Source of the DNA: Pontederia crassipes
Lineage: Eukaryota; Streptophyta; Magnoliopsida; Commelinales; Pontederiaceae
Assembly (NCBI GenBank): GCA_030549335.1
Contig: CM060191.1
Span: forward strand, 5,151,001 to 5,215,000
Length of the DNA stretch: 64,000 nt
Reading direction: 5' to 3'
In this document: positions 23,484 through 42,818 of the stretch, in pieces
Position numbering within the stretch: the first letter of the stretch is position 1
Layout: every line of letters starts with the position of its first letter
The notes under the pieces: generated by a model
Databases searched by the model: none
The model's input: the letters and a program-made list of their open reading frames with translations, nothing else
What the model was told of the DNA's origin: nothing
Program-made: the position numbers and the translations under genes

Positions 23484-24071
23484 TCAACCAAATAGCAGCG
23501 ACGTCGATGCAGGCGGCGGCGGCGGCTCGTTGAGATCGAACGAAAGGCCCCTCTGCACGACGCCAAAGAAGTCCCCGGTCTCCTGCGGCCGCGCCCGTGC
23601 GTCGCCAGGGCCGCCCACGTCGTCGTACTGCACGTACCCGGCGCCCAAAACCAGCGCAGTCGACGGAGGCGGGGGCAGCGGCCGGGCGAACGAAGGCGAC
23701 GGCGGGACGACCGACGGCGGACGCCCCAGCCAGAGGTGGGAGCCCGCGGAGTTGAGGTCGAAGGCTACGCCGGGAGGCGGCGGTGGCGCGGGCATGGGCG
23801 CCAGGGGTGCCGGCGGCGGTGGCGGCGGGTAGAACGCCGCCGGGAAGTTGGTCTTGGCCTTGGAGCCGCGGAGTGAGCGGGCGGCGCGGTCGTACGCGAA
23901 GGCGGCCTCCTCGGGGGTGTCGAAGGTGCCGAGCCACACCCGGGTCTTCTTCCATGGGTCACGTATCTCCGCCGCGTAGCGGCCCCACGGACGCTTCCTC
24001 ACCCCCCTGTAGTGCCCCGCCGCCGTCGCCGCCATCCCTCCGCCATCTTCTCCTTCCCCTCTCGACGCCAT
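23484..24071 (-). CDS. ERF transcriptional repressor (EAR motif), 195 aa
   Basis: This is an intronless AP2/ERF factor. I chose the ATG at 24071. The longer open frame upstream begins with TTG, not ATG, and a later ATG (13th codon, 24035) is possible. The AP2 domain is roughly residues 20-77: [20 protein letters not shown], then [19 protein letters not shown] and [13 protein letters not shown]. The Ala/Asp pair marks an ERF-type GCC-box binder. The middle is Pro-rich and includes a short FDLN element. The C-terminus holds a clear EAR repression motif, [11 protein letters not shown], near residues 176-186. The gene is convergent with the ERF at 14.5 kb. The AP2 sequences are similar but the tails differ (single FDLNEP here against LDLDLNQP there), so they are related members of the repressor group rather than recent copies. 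It probably represses stress or ethylene-responsive genes. Confidence 0.92.
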   Translation of the reverse strand: MASRGEGEDGGGMAATAAGHYRGVRKRPWGRYAAEIRDPWKKTRVWLGTFDTPEEAAFAYDRAARSLRGSKAKTNFPAAFYPPPPPPAPLAPMPAPPPPPGVAFDLNSAGSHLWLGRPPSVVPPSPSFARPLPPPPSTALVLGAGYVQYDDVGGPGDARARPQETGDFFGVVQRGLSFDLNEPPPPPASTSLLFG

Positions 24072-25620
24072 TCCCTCTGCAGTCTGCACTTGCCACTCTT
24101 CTTCTCTTGACTCTTCTCCTCTTGGGCCTTCCAAGTTTCAAACGCCAGCAGCAGCAGCAGCAGCAGGTTTGCTTGCTTCCTGCTCTCTCCAAAAGAGACA
24201 GAGAAGAGGACTACGAGTTAAAAAAACAACAGGATCATGAGAGAGGAGTGAGAAAGAGAGCCGCCGTCTGATTTGACGTGTCCCAGTGGCAGGGGAAGGG
24301 GAGGAGAGGTCACATGAGGAGGGAAGGGGTAGGGGGGTCTCTGTCTCCCAGAGCCAGGCGTGACGTCAGCCCTACAATGGAGTGCTTCAGTGCCCTTTTT
24401 CTCCTTCGCCCACTTTCTCTCTCTTCTCAGTCTCATGGCCTCTTCCCATCCCACCTGCCGTACGGACCGAGGAGCGGCGCCTACCATGCATCATAACATC
24501 TTTATCTTTTTCATCTCGCTTTCTCTCTCTCTTCTCTCAATATGTTATTCTAACGTTTTTTTTTTCTTCGTTGATGTGTATCGAGAATTCGAGATCTCTC
24601 TCTCTCATAATAAGATGCGCAAAAAAGCCAAGGCAATAAAGAAAAGGTGGCGGCAGCAGCAGGAGCAGCGCGGCGTCACGTAGCGACTAGCGAGAGATGG
24701 TGGTGGAAGCAGGTGAGCGGCGAGGAGGAAAAAGAATAAAATAAAAAAGATTAGATTCGTCGACAGAGAACAAAAGAAGCCGATTAGATTCGAACCAAAA
24801 CAAAACGGAGCCGTCGCCGTTTGTCGACAGCAGTGCGACGCGCGGCGCGGGTAAGCGCCCGCCGCCGCCCCCCTCCCCTCGCCTTCCGGTCAGGTGACCC
24901 CCTCCCTCCCCCCACGTGGTGCGCAGCCGTGCGCGCCGTGTCGTGGACGGGGGAACAGCGCGCGCCCCCACTCTCTCGTCGCCCTCCACCGCCCTCCCCA
25001 TGCAGTTCCTTCATTTTCTCTCTCCTCAGTTTATATTTTTCGTATCCGAAAATTTTTTCTTTTGGGCGTTCAAATGAGATAATAAATATGCGGTTCCACT
25101 GCAATTAATATCAACATATCGATAGATCTGTAAAAGGTGTGCCTGAAGACTCTGATGGGAGGGGAGCCCCGTGAGGGATGACAGGAGAGAGAAAGGGTGG
25201 GGAGTGGTGGCGTCCTCGGGAATGAACGCCATGACATGAGCGAGTTCAGAGGGAGAGAGGAGGGGCGAGGTGGACTGGGTGGGCAGGTCGATGCATTGCA
25301 TGACACGTAACCTGGCCCCTCTCCGCCCTCTGCTGGTGTGTGCAGTGGGTGTGCACAGGTACAGTAATGCCTTACTGATCAAGAAGGGAGGAGAGAGAGA
25401 GGGGGGGGGAGAGAGAGAGAGAGGTCAGAGGTGGAGTGTTTTTGTGTTGGAGATCAGGGAGCCATGAAGGCGAAGGAAGAGACAGGAGGTAAATGTTGCC
25501 ATGTTGCTCGGCGTAGATTTGGCTTTCCCCTTGGCCCATGGGTTATAAATGGCCGCGCGTAGAACTTGGAGTGGTCTCCGGGAAAACAGGTGGACGTTTC
25601 TTTGTTTTTTTTTCCCTTTT
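24072..25620. other. 5' flank of the minus-strand ERF, GC-rich and CT-rich
   Basis: This should contain the promoter and 5' UTR of the ERF gene reading leftwards. It holds a short (CAG)n run at about 24147-24166, several CT/GA-rich runs (24520-24540, 25393-25422) and GC-rich islands. Overlapping frames occur in several phases, with no recognisable protein. Confidence 0.4.
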
Positions 25621-25729
25621 TACTTGCGTCCTAATATAAATTGTAAACTCTAGTGACCAGACAAACTCACATTTTTTACTGGATTATAAGTAATTCAGTT
25701 TAGTTAATTTAACTCATTATATTTTCCCT

Positions 25730-26640
25730 CACAGTGAAAAATGGTTTAGATTTAATAAAAAAATTTGTAAACTAATCAAAAACATTTTCTTTATCTTATA
25801 TATAATGAGGATTAATAATGAATCTCTCCACCACTCATTTTTTTTAAAAAAAATTTCTTAATTGTTTATACCTTTAATATTCTCATTCTTTATTATAATA
25901 AATATCATTATTTAATTCTTAGCACAAACACTTTATATTCTCATTATTCATTTGTGTACTAAAAGTTCAACATCATAATTAATTGTTTATAGATTACATG
26001 TTGACTATTTGTATTCCATTATAGTTTTATACATGTTGACTTCATGTATCTCATTACACCAATAATTATTCATATAAGTTATATGTTGACTCTTTAGATT
26101 CTATTATATTTTCATGATATAAAATAATAAGATATAAATGCACCCTTAATTAATTTATATTACTTTCCATAACTATATGTTAACTCTTCAATTTTATTAT
26201 ATTTTTATCATATTATAATATTTTTGCTCGTAATAATTTTTTTTAAAATTTAATAAAAAAGAAATGTGTAAACTAATGAATATTTGATATTCTTATTTAT
26301 CTTACATATATATAATTTATCCTATCATTTTTCATCTTTTTAGTTTCATTTTCTCATTATTTAGTATCATGAATATTATCAAGTAATTTTTAACACAAAA
26401 AATTGATATTATCATTATTAATTTGTGAATTATAATTTCAGCATCAAGAATAATTATTTATAAATTACATGTTGACTCTTTATATTTTATAGTTTTATAA
26501 TATATTCATATATAAATACATTCTTATTGTTGTGCATTAAATTTCGCTATATGTTTCAACTATTCACCTCTACTATATTTTTTGCTCACAATAAAAACAT
26601 ATTTGTATATTTAATGAAAAGAAAATATATAAACTAACTT
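25730..26640 (+). repeat. Degenerate direct repeats, AT-rich
   Basis: Blocks containing TTTAATAAAAAA, then GTAAACTAAT, then AATTACATGTTGACT recur two to three times with heavy divergence, starting near 25732, 26226 and 26584. Spacing is irregular (about 490 and 360 bp). This could be an old satellite-like array or repeated fragments of one transposon. Confidence 0.4.
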
Positions 26641-29600
26641 ATTATTGAATACATATTTTTTGTTTCAAAAGAATTTTTTAAGTAAAATAATTTTTTAAAA
26701 AATATTTGCGTGAAGCGGGAGTGAGTTTACTAATTAAGTATATAATGCAGAATAATACTTGTGTTACTAACCGTTGTTTTTTCTTAAATTTTGAATAGAT
26801 TATACTGCTTTGCTAAACTAAAAGTATTGAAAATGCTTCATTATCTTCTCCATGTGATTATTGTGTACTTTTGAGTTCACAAACGAGAGAGGTACCTATA
26901 TATCCTTACCATTGTCCAATCTTGATGACAAAACTATGAGATAAGTCATTATTTAAGACTCCATATTCTTTTACAATATTTTGAATAACTTATGCAATAC
27001 TTCAAATTCTTTTAGAATTAAATAAAAATAGTTATATATGTAATGGAATTGAAAAGGTTGTACGAATGGAATGTCACAATACCTTTTGTTTTGAAGTTTT
27101 TGTTAAATAATAGATAACTAGAACTAAGAAGGAAATGAAGTTTAGATAAGAATTTTGAATACAAAAAGGAAGGGTAAGAAAGAGGTTAATTTAATTAATA
27201 ATTAATTATCATTACATATAAATAACATTTTAATTTAAAGTTGTATGAGATTAAATATTCAATTTTGGATTAGAATTTAGAATCATTCAAAATCAACTTG
27301 TTTTCCCTATAAATAAAATTCTCCACCCAACCAATCACCATTTATCTAGAAAGCGGATTATCTACATTTTTTAGCTCTTGTTTCTTTCTTTCTTAGTGTG
27401 TGTGACTTTGATAGATCATTTTTTATGGACTTTGCCAGAAGCATCATTGTCTCTTCGAAAAGCACGTGCAAAAATAGAAATTCAAGTAGTTTTGCTAAAC
27501 GAAAGTACATGTAAATTTGATAACTTTTGGATGTAATATCTTAGTAAATTAATTAAGGTAAAATAAGATTAATGCATAAATATGTTATCTGATGATCCAA
27601 AAATAAATTTCATTTGATTTTATGTTGAAAATATGAATAGACTAATGAAAAGTTGTAGCAAAATCTCGGCAAGTCAACTTTGAAGTTTTGTTGTATCGGA
27701 ACTCAGTCTGAGCGGAAAAACTCAACTCAAAATTCTTAGTAAGTCATGAAATTCAAGGTGGTGCAGTTCGAACTGACCCGAATTCAGATTAAACCTAGCT
27801 TGAATTCTAGATAGCCCGATTTGAATTATGTCTCGATGCAAGATGAGCGATCAACGTCAGCCAACACAACTCAACCCGAGTTCCAAACATATCCGACCCA
27901 AAAATTCTTAACGAAAAGATATAGAAATTATCTTTGTCACACCCGGCTCGAACCACTTCGGACCCGACCTAAATTCTTATGCAAATTGAGTCAAGTCAAG
28001 GTTACAAAATCCGAAACCATGTCACTACCCGAGTTCGTGAGAGACCCGACCCTGGTTTACCTTTGTCCAATCCGAATTCTAATTATTCTAGGGGTAGAAT
28101 TTTTCAATTATTTTTTTAATGATAATTTTGCCTTTCCATTGATCATTGATGAACTGAAAATTACAAAGATTGTTAATTAAATAAAAAATAAAAACTATGA
28201 AAAGAGATACTTCATGTGCACTAATTGTTAAGAGAATAGTTAAAAAAATATGTTATACTTGCACTCCTACTTTTCAGCATTTATGCGATCTTGAGATTCA
28301 TTTTTCTAAATAAATAAATGCTCACTTAGTCCTACTTTGATCCACCTTGAGTTTTATAGTCACATAAAAGTATCGATTTATAATAAAAGAAGTTGAGCTT
28401 GCCTAATACAACACATATATAAGTTCTTAGGAATTTTGTAAAGTAAAAAATGTATGTAACTCATCAAATAATAAGTGATAAGAATAGAAAGAATGAAAAA
28501 GAAAGATTTGTTTCATGATTTATATGCTTATAACATGATTATATTGTAAAGGTTAATTTGTTCCTATTAAATTATTTTCATCTATTTGTATTGTCTCATG
28601 TACTTGACGTAATTACTCAAGAATATTTCATGTCCTTGTGTTTGAATCACACAAGTAATTAAAGTTGATGCATGTGCAGGAGAAGAGTTCGTGATGATGC
28701 AGTTGCACGTATGAATATATTATTAGGATTGCTATTAGTATTATTATTATTATTGCTACTCAGATGTTATAGACACTTGATGGTTTGTTATAGTTGAAAG
28801 ACTATTAGAAATTGAAAAAATGTCAGCTTTCACACTATCATGAAATTAATTTATTATTGGTTATCATTATTTATCTTTATTACCTTGAAAGTCCATGAAG
28901 AGATAAGTGTAGGTAATGTCAGTCCCACAAAATTCAATTCACATCTCAAGATGATAAATTTTGAATGTGTTACAATTGATATGAGAGTCTAAAGTTCATA
29001 GGTCCTCCATAAGATTAAATAATTGAAAATCTATGTGCAACAATCACGAACAACTACCATGTCATCCAAATAAGTAAAATAAAGTTTTAATTTAACTGCC
29101 ATTGTCTTATTACATTATATTATATGCCTTATAGATTCTTAGGGCCTCAAGTGAGGAGTACCATTTAGAAGTTTATGAAGCTAAAATAACCCAATTCAAT
29201 AGATTGATGATTTTGATATAGTTGAATGATGGATTTGGATCATTAAATAGATCTTTCAACTCATGAAATGTATGGAAGAAAATAGTGTCTTGTTTCCTAC
29301 CAATATGCTAAAAATTGGTGGGACACCACCAAATACTTTGAGTCAAGATATGGAGGAAGTCTCTTGGCCAGAGTTCAGATGGATTTTTTAAAAGCACTTA
29401 TTTCCTGCCTATAAGAGAGACTTGAAGCGATGAAAATTCTTACAACTGACGCGAAGCTATATGAGAGTGTTTGAGTATTCAACCAAGTTTCATTCGGCTT
29501 GAAAACTACTCCACCAATGAGGATGAACAATTAGGGGCCAATCAATTTATCTAAATTCATTTAAAAAGATACTACCAACATATAAAGTTTCATAGAATAT

Positions 29601-30090
29601 CATAATCTTTATAATTTTATATGCAATCTAAATTATTTTAAGAACAAATTTATAAAATTCAATCTTTAAACCCTAATTACAGTTGTACATCTCATATCAA
29701 GACAATTCTAGTTCATATGAAAAATAATTTAATAACTACTCGTTCAAATATCATACAATATTTTTGGATCACGCTAACCTATCCTATATGCCTTTAATAG
29801 TTGCATTAATATGAAGTTTCAGATCAACACGACAAAGAGTTATTTATTGTTTCATAATTTTACCTATACAACTTGGATTAACATGACTCTTATTTCTACA
29901 AAAACTAGACTTCAACACTTTTTCATATTATGTAATATTTTTGGATATCTAAAACTTATTAAAAAAATGAGCCAAAATAGAAGTTTGTGCCAAAGCCTCT
30001 GGAAAGGCTTGTAGTTTCAATTGAAATATTATTGATTAGGCTTCTTAGAATATATTTTAAAAAGTTTGTCTCAATTAAATACTTGTACTT
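26641..30090. other. AT-rich intergenic stretch, nothing recognised
   Basis: No gene or RNA gene is supported. A moderately GC-rich patch at 27.65-28.09 kb gives a 119-aa frame without recognisable motifs. I regard it as chance. Confidence 0.4.
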
Positions 30091-30093
30091 TTA

Positions 30094-30660
30094 GGGGCCG
30101 TTTGGTGCATTATCGATTTAATTAACTGATAATTTAGATCACCACTTAAATAAATTATCACTATTTAAATTGCCGGAAATATCACGTTATAGTGTTTGTC
30201 AAGCATTGGTAATATAAATCATGGCTAACATAGTTAGAGAGAAAATTATCAAAGTACCCCTAAAAATTATTTTACACGTTCATCATATAATATCCTAAAT
30301 AAATAAAGTAAAAAAATATAATAGTGAATATAGATAAAATAAGATGAGTAAAAAATAAGAGTTATTTATAAAAGGTTCAAATAATAAGAGAGATACAGTT
30401 AGATGATATTTATTTAATAATAAAATATTGAAATTAAAAAAAAATGAAATGAATATTTTTGTCAAAATGCATGGTAAACAACTGGTAATTTGGAAAGTCA
30501 CCTTCCATCTGGATTATCAGTAAAGTGATAATTAAGATTACCAGAGCAATTAAAATTATCGATAATCAGCAATAGCCAAACGAGGTAATGTAGTGGGCCC
30601 TGAAAATTTTAAATAAAATAACCAATAATCTATCTTGATTACCTCATACCAAATGACCTC
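30094..30660. mobile_element. Tourist-like MITE (PIF/Harbinger type)
   Basis: The ends GGGGCCGTTTGGT and ACCAAATGACCTC form 13-bp terminal inverted repeats with two mismatches. TTA flanks both sides (30091-30093 and 30661-30663), matching the 3-bp target preference of PIF/Harbinger elements. The 567-bp interior is AT-rich and non-coding, with internal GATAATT-type inverted segments. Confidence 0.7.
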
Positions 30661-30661
30661 T

Positions 30662-31302
30662 TAGATTTTGTTTAACATTACTAGCGACCTAATGAGCAGA
30701 TAATGATTTAATTAGCTAATAGCGGATAATGAATGATGATTATCGATTATATGTTCATTTATGATATTAATAAATAAGTGCTTAGTAAATTTAAAACTAT
30801 AATTAGTTTGGATAGATGATAAATTATTCGATTCATGATCAATACAAATTTTATTATAATATAATACTTAAATCATTTATGTCTCAAATAAAATAAAAAA
30901 AATTCACAACTAATATTTATTATAATATATAAAATTTTATATTTTCAATAAATGTTATATAGTGCATGCAAAAATATTAGTTATTAAATCCACTTTTTAT
31001 CCATTGTTAGTAAACAAATTATTTTGTAATTAGTTAGGTATGAATACAAAAAATCCAGTCGAATGATGATAAAATAAAAATAAAAATAAAATAGCAGTGA
31101 TAAGTTAAAACAGAAAGAATGAATTTGAATAAAGACAAATTTGGGGAAAAGAAATATAAACATATAACCTTTAGTAGCAAACACTAGTAAAATTAAGTTT
31201 TCAATATTTTTTATTAGTAATACTAAATTATACTTATTTGTATTATTTATCAAATAAAAAGAGAATCGTAAGGTTACTTTACAATGTTGCCAAACACAAT
31301 CT
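30662..31302. mobile_element. Possible second MITE abutting the first
   Basis: AGATTTTGTTTAACATTAC at the left and GCCAAACACAATCT at the right are partly inverted relatives. The interior is AT-rich and non-coding. Target duplications are not clear, so this is tentative. Confidence 0.3.
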
Positions 31303-32520
31303 GACTTTATTTGTCAATTAAAATTAATTACTTACCATAAGATAGCTAAGATTAAGAATTCGACCACCGTTGCCTTAAGATTTTGAAAAACCAGCCCATT
31401 TAAGTCTCAATTGAGACTTCTAGGCTTTCTTACGCAAAGTTAGAGGTTCGATTAGAATATAGAGATTGAATCAGAGGATAATAATTTAATTAGAGAATAA
31501 TGATTAGCTATTAGCATATAGTATATAGGTATTTATTTATAAATTTAATAAAATTATTTAGTAAATATAACGATTAAATTAATATATTGTATACAATGAT
31601 AAAAATGAACCATAATATATAATTTACTATTATTGTTATACACATCATATTCATAATAATAAATTGTAATAATTTATCATGAATACTAATATCTTTAAAA
31701 AATATTATAATATAAAAATATTAATTATTTTAAAATAAAAATCTTATTTGGATGTGATATATTAAAATAAAATCCATTAATTACATAAAGTTAAAAATTT
31801 GAGGATATAATAAGAGTAAAATACGAAATCACTACTTCTATGTTCTATAAGTAAGATTAGATTATAGTGTTTTGTATTTAGATTTAGACTTGCTACTTTA
31901 AAAAAAAATATATCTATAAAAAACTTATAATAGTATTTTGAATCGATAATACTTTATCTTTTATACATGCCAAAATAGTTCCGTTCCAAATTTCCAATCC
32001 CCAAGTCACTTATCATTTGACTAAGCAATTATTATCATTCCAAATACAACACTAAGCAATTATTCTCACATATATAATTGGTGTTTGACATCCCTCCAAA
32101 ACTAAGTCATATGAAATTAAAAGAGGGGCCTGAAGATCAGGCTGACTGTCCTCCAAGAAAAAAAAGAAGTGAAAGTATCCCCCAACATTGTTGGTGTGGC
32201 CATAATACCTCCCCAAGCAGAATATTTTCTCCTCCATATCTCACCACCAGTTGTTTCTCTGACCTCCCTCCACCACATTCTCTCTCTCCTCTCTCTTTCT
32301 TCCCCCCCATTGTCTCATCCTCTCCTAATCCTGCTCAGCCTTCCTCTTGATCAAACATTTTTTTGTGGCCTTGATTCCATCCTCCATTTGGATTATCCCC
32401 TATCTGCAATTCTCCTCCCCTTGTGATTCTGATGAGTGCTCTCAAAAAATAATCCAAAAATATATTTATGAGTTATGCTCAGTAACACTTCACATAGCAC
32501 AACGACAGGCAGTTCTAAAC
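31303..32520. other. Intergenic DNA leading into the GGAT promoter
   Basis: AT-rich to about 32050, then a CT-rich segment (32.27-32.35 kb, CTCTCTCCTCTCTC) of the kind often seen in plant promoters and leaders. No gene is supported. Confidence 0.4.
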
Positions 32521-32527
32521 TATAAAA
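32521..32527 (+). promoter_or_regulatory. Candidate TATA box of the GGAT gene
   Basis: TATAAAA lies about 400 bp before the GGAT start codon. A leader intron is possible: a GT at 32739-32740 (GAACAG/GTGTTT) and an acceptor TTTTTACCAG ending at about 32918. This is inferred from position only. Confidence 0.35.
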
Positions 32528-32928
32528 GACGTGCTAAACAAAAACATGAGGAGGATACCTGTTTGCAGCCCGGCATTATCCCCTTCCTGAAATGATAAAA
32601 AAATAGTTTCTTTTTAATCTTTTGCCGGAGGAAGAGGCAACACTAGCCATATTAATAGTATCAAATTATCTTTCCACCTCTGCCCACCTTCCTCCTTTTC
32701 CAGTTTCTGGGCTCCAACTACTACCCAGACGTGAACAGGTGTTTTACTTGTGCGTCTGATCTCGTCCCGGTTATAATCCATTCTTTTTGCATGGATTCAT
32801 ATTAAAAGAAGGATTTTTATTGGCTTTTTATGGCTTTCCGTCCTTGTAGGGACTGATTGATCAGGTTCTTTTTTGGTTTTTATTGGGTTATTTAGGGCTT
32901 GGTTTTTCTTTTTACCAGTGAAGCGGCC

Positions 32929-40077
<7,149 letters not shown>

Positions 40078-41048
40078 GTTATCTAAGCAATTGCTGAAGC
40101 ATAATAATGCCACGAAGAATCAGAAAAAACTTATTGCTCCTGTGAGTTTATTGTGTCGGTGGCTCATCATTTAGAAGTGCTACCCTACAGTATTGTTGAT
40201 GTAAATGTAAAATATAAATGTAGCATGTGCCATGTAATTGAATTCAGCAAAAAATCAGTTCATGCGCGGCATGTATGGATGTCATTACTTTCAACCTCAC
40301 TTTTGACGTCATATTTACTTCTTGATCTTTGAGCAATTTGCATGTCTATCTGTTTTAAGCTGTACTCCTTGAGATATCATTTTTCTTTATCATATATGAT
40401 TGAGGTGGATGCTACCTATTGAACATCTGCTTGCAGAAGGATTACACTCTGAAGTGTATGCTCAGTTCACTGTGCATGGTATGAGCGTATCTAAATATAT
40501 TGATGGAACTCTAATCTCATTTATCTGTACATTATGATTGTTTCCTTAATCTTAATGGAAGTTTTGGTTGGTGCTAATGAGGTCATCATACTTACCTGTT
40601 TGGAATGGATTTTAACTCAAGATGAAACTTTGGTAAACTGTTTCCTGCTCCTTTCGAAGACACTGATGCAGGTTTTTCTATATATCCCGGCAGCATCTCA
40701 AGGCACTCATTCATTTTCTTTTTCTTCTTTTCACAAGTAAAATGTTAATCTTAGTAATGTGGATTGTATGGAATTGGAGTTCTCTTGACTTAATGGCAAT
40801 TATGGTTGGCAATCCATATTTTAGTTGATAGTGATGATGTTTCTAAGCGACGATTCGAAAAAGGGTTTAAAAAATGGCTTTCGATTGACTATTACCAACG
40901 TTATAATAGATATATAAAAAGAATTGTGCACAGTGATTCATAACAAGTGTGTAATTCACATCTGCAAGTTTGAATAGGCCACCTAAATGTGAGTTTTGTT
41001 CTCAAATTTTGCATGGTGTATAAAATTGTCTGCCCCATGATACTCGTC
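40078..41048. other. 3' flank of GGAT, no supported gene
   Basis: The first part is the likely GGAT 3' UTR. The remainder is AT-rich with no recognised coding sequence. Confidence 0.4.
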
Positions 41049-42146
41049 GACTTTCGTGTATCAATTATTGGCCGTGCCGTGACCTTGGCTGATATCATAA
41101 TGACATGCAGCTTATACCAAGGCTTCTCTCGTATCATGGCCAAGAGTTTTACTTCAGAGTTCCCTCGTGTTGAGAGATACTTTTGGACGACAGTTAACGC
41201 AAGGTGCTGGGTGAGGTGAAGCAGGCTGATGCTGTTCCTGCTGTACAGAAGAAACCAAAGGAGGTAAAGAAAGCAGCCAAGCCAGAGCCTGTGAAACCCA
41301 ATGTTATGAAAATCGGATCGGATCGGATCGGTCAGTTCAACCAGTTCAATCGCGAACCGATCGATGATTCGGTCCGATTAGAGTGCAAAATCGAGTTTGA
41401 TGTTGAACCGGAAAAAATCTATTGACCCGGCCAGTTGGATCAGTCGATTGAATCGGTTCAATTCAAATTTTGAAGAAAAAAATTAAAAAATGACAAAAGT
41501 AGGAAAGTTAAAAAAAGAAAGGAATATAAGAAAGGTAAACAATGAAGGAATATGACATATACAAAATTAAATAGGAATGGAAATAAAAAAATATAAATAT
41601 TTGAAATTGCCTGACATTAAAATAGAAAATTATTAAAGGGCATAAATAAAGAAAATAGAAAGGAAAGTGTTAAAGAAAAAAATAAGAATAATTTAAGATA
41701 AACTTTATTAATATAACATCTATAATAATTAAATAATAGATACTAAATTAATAATAATATATTTTTATTTAAATGTTAATCATTATTATTTATTATTATC
41801 AAAATTTTAACAAATCAAAATTATGTTATACTAATTTTTAATATTATTAATAGGTTATTATACGGTATTTACATATTATATCATATAACTTATACTACAT
41901 CTTTATAATTATTATAAATAGTATTATTTTAACAAAATCCGGTTCAATCCGTCGAATTTCGATAGGAAAGGGCCGACCAACCCGATAAGAAATCTGGTCT
42001 GATCGCTGATTCGTGAAACCTAAACATCTAGTGAAGGGGAAGAGGAGGCTCCAAAGCCCAAGGCGAAAAATTCTTCGGACCTGTTACCTCCAAGTAAGAT
42101 GATATTGGATGAGTGGAAGCGTCTGTACTCCCAACACAAAAACTAA
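41049..42146 (+). pseudogene. Broken fragment of elongation factor 1B-gamma, interrupted by a transposon
   Basis: The sequence matches part of eEF1B-gamma, the structural subunit of the translation elongation exchange factor. From about 41049 it reads IIGRAVTLADIIMTC, then SFTSEFPRVERYFW from the end of the GST-like domain. In a shifted frame it continues VLGEVKQADAVPAVQKKPKE into the Lys-rich linker. After a 714-bp insertion it resumes with EEEAPKPKAKNSSDLLPPSK and ILDEWKRLYS at the start of the C-terminal domain. I see three lesions: a small deletion with frameshift after ERYFWTTVN (41196-41203), the transposon insertion, and an extra C near 42132 that shifts the frame into a stop. There is no 5' part, no C-terminal domain beyond this and no introns within the matched exons. 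It is either a truncated retrocopy or a relic fragment, and cannot make the protein. Confidence 0.85.
41299..42012. mobile_element. hAT-like non-autonomous element inside the eEF1B-gamma fragment
   Basis: The insert begins CAATGTTATGAAAATCGGATC, close to the left end of the 20036-21024 element (CAGTGTTATGAAATCCGG). It has GGTTCAA/CCGG-rich sequence near both ends around an AT-rich middle. It is bracketed by GTGAAACC at 41291-41298 and 42013-42020, an exact 8-bp duplication as expected for hAT insertion. The right terminus is poorly conserved, so the exact border there is tentative. Confidence 0.6.
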
Positions 42147-42818
42147 CATCCTTAATAACAATTTTTAGCTGGTTTGAATTATCTACTATTATTTTCTAGT
42201 TAAGTATAAGATCTGAGATGCGAGGAGTAACATAGACTTGTGCATGTCTTTGCTTTTTCTGAATAGTAGGATCATTTCTCCTGCAGTCAATGCCATTTGG
42301 TGATATGGTCATGATTGGTCTTAGTTTGCCTTGACCTTCCCCATATGCTCAATGCTTCTTTCCGTATGCTGCTGTAATGCATTATGTAAAATATTTTTCT
42401 GAATGTTGATGCATGGTTTTCTTATTTTCTGATTGCTTTTGACATGCTAAGTAGTACTTCTAAATTTGCACTAGATTGTGTAGTGTGCTAATTGGTTAAT
42501 GCTTTACCATCCCTGATACCGGTGCTATGCTTGCTTTGGTATCTGTTATGGTAATGGTAAATGGGTTTGATCTTTGTTGCAAAAAATTCATTTCTCGACC
42601 TCATCTGAAGATTGGGGCGCTCTAAATGTTGGATTCAGAGAGCAGGAAGTATACATCAACTTCAGAAGCAACAGATGGGAGTTGGAAGAACTTGGAATCG
42701 CAGAAAAGCAGTTCATTGGTAGAAATGCACAAGAATTTAGTATCAAATGTCGCATCAAACATCATGCAACAACAAGGTTAATGTCACCCAGACATAGGAA
42801 GTTGAAACTTGAAACTGT
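42147..42818. other. Intergenic stretch, likely including the Yippee-like gene 3' UTR
   Basis: No other gene is seen. The 42.6-42.8 kb part lies directly after the minus-strand Yippee stop codon and is the probable 3' UTR. A long plus-strand frame across it is antisense to the Yippee exons. Confidence 0.45.

Noticed and set aside
23467..23955. Overlapping minus-strand frame inside the second ERF gene
   Set aside because: It is a frame-shifted reading of the same GC-rich coding sequence. The AP2 domain is only in the other frame.
24072..24134. N-terminal extension of the second ERF (MEGPRG...)
   Set aside because: The supposed first codon is TTG on the minus strand. The first true ATG in frame is at 24071.
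25026..25382. Minus-strand frame of 118 codons near the second ERF promoter
   Set aside because: There are no recognisable domains, other frames overlap it, and it lies in CT/GA-rich sequence.
27821..28180. Plus-strand frame of 119 codons
   Set aside because: No motif, no plausible partner exons, and it sits in AT-rich DNA. Chance is the simplest reading.
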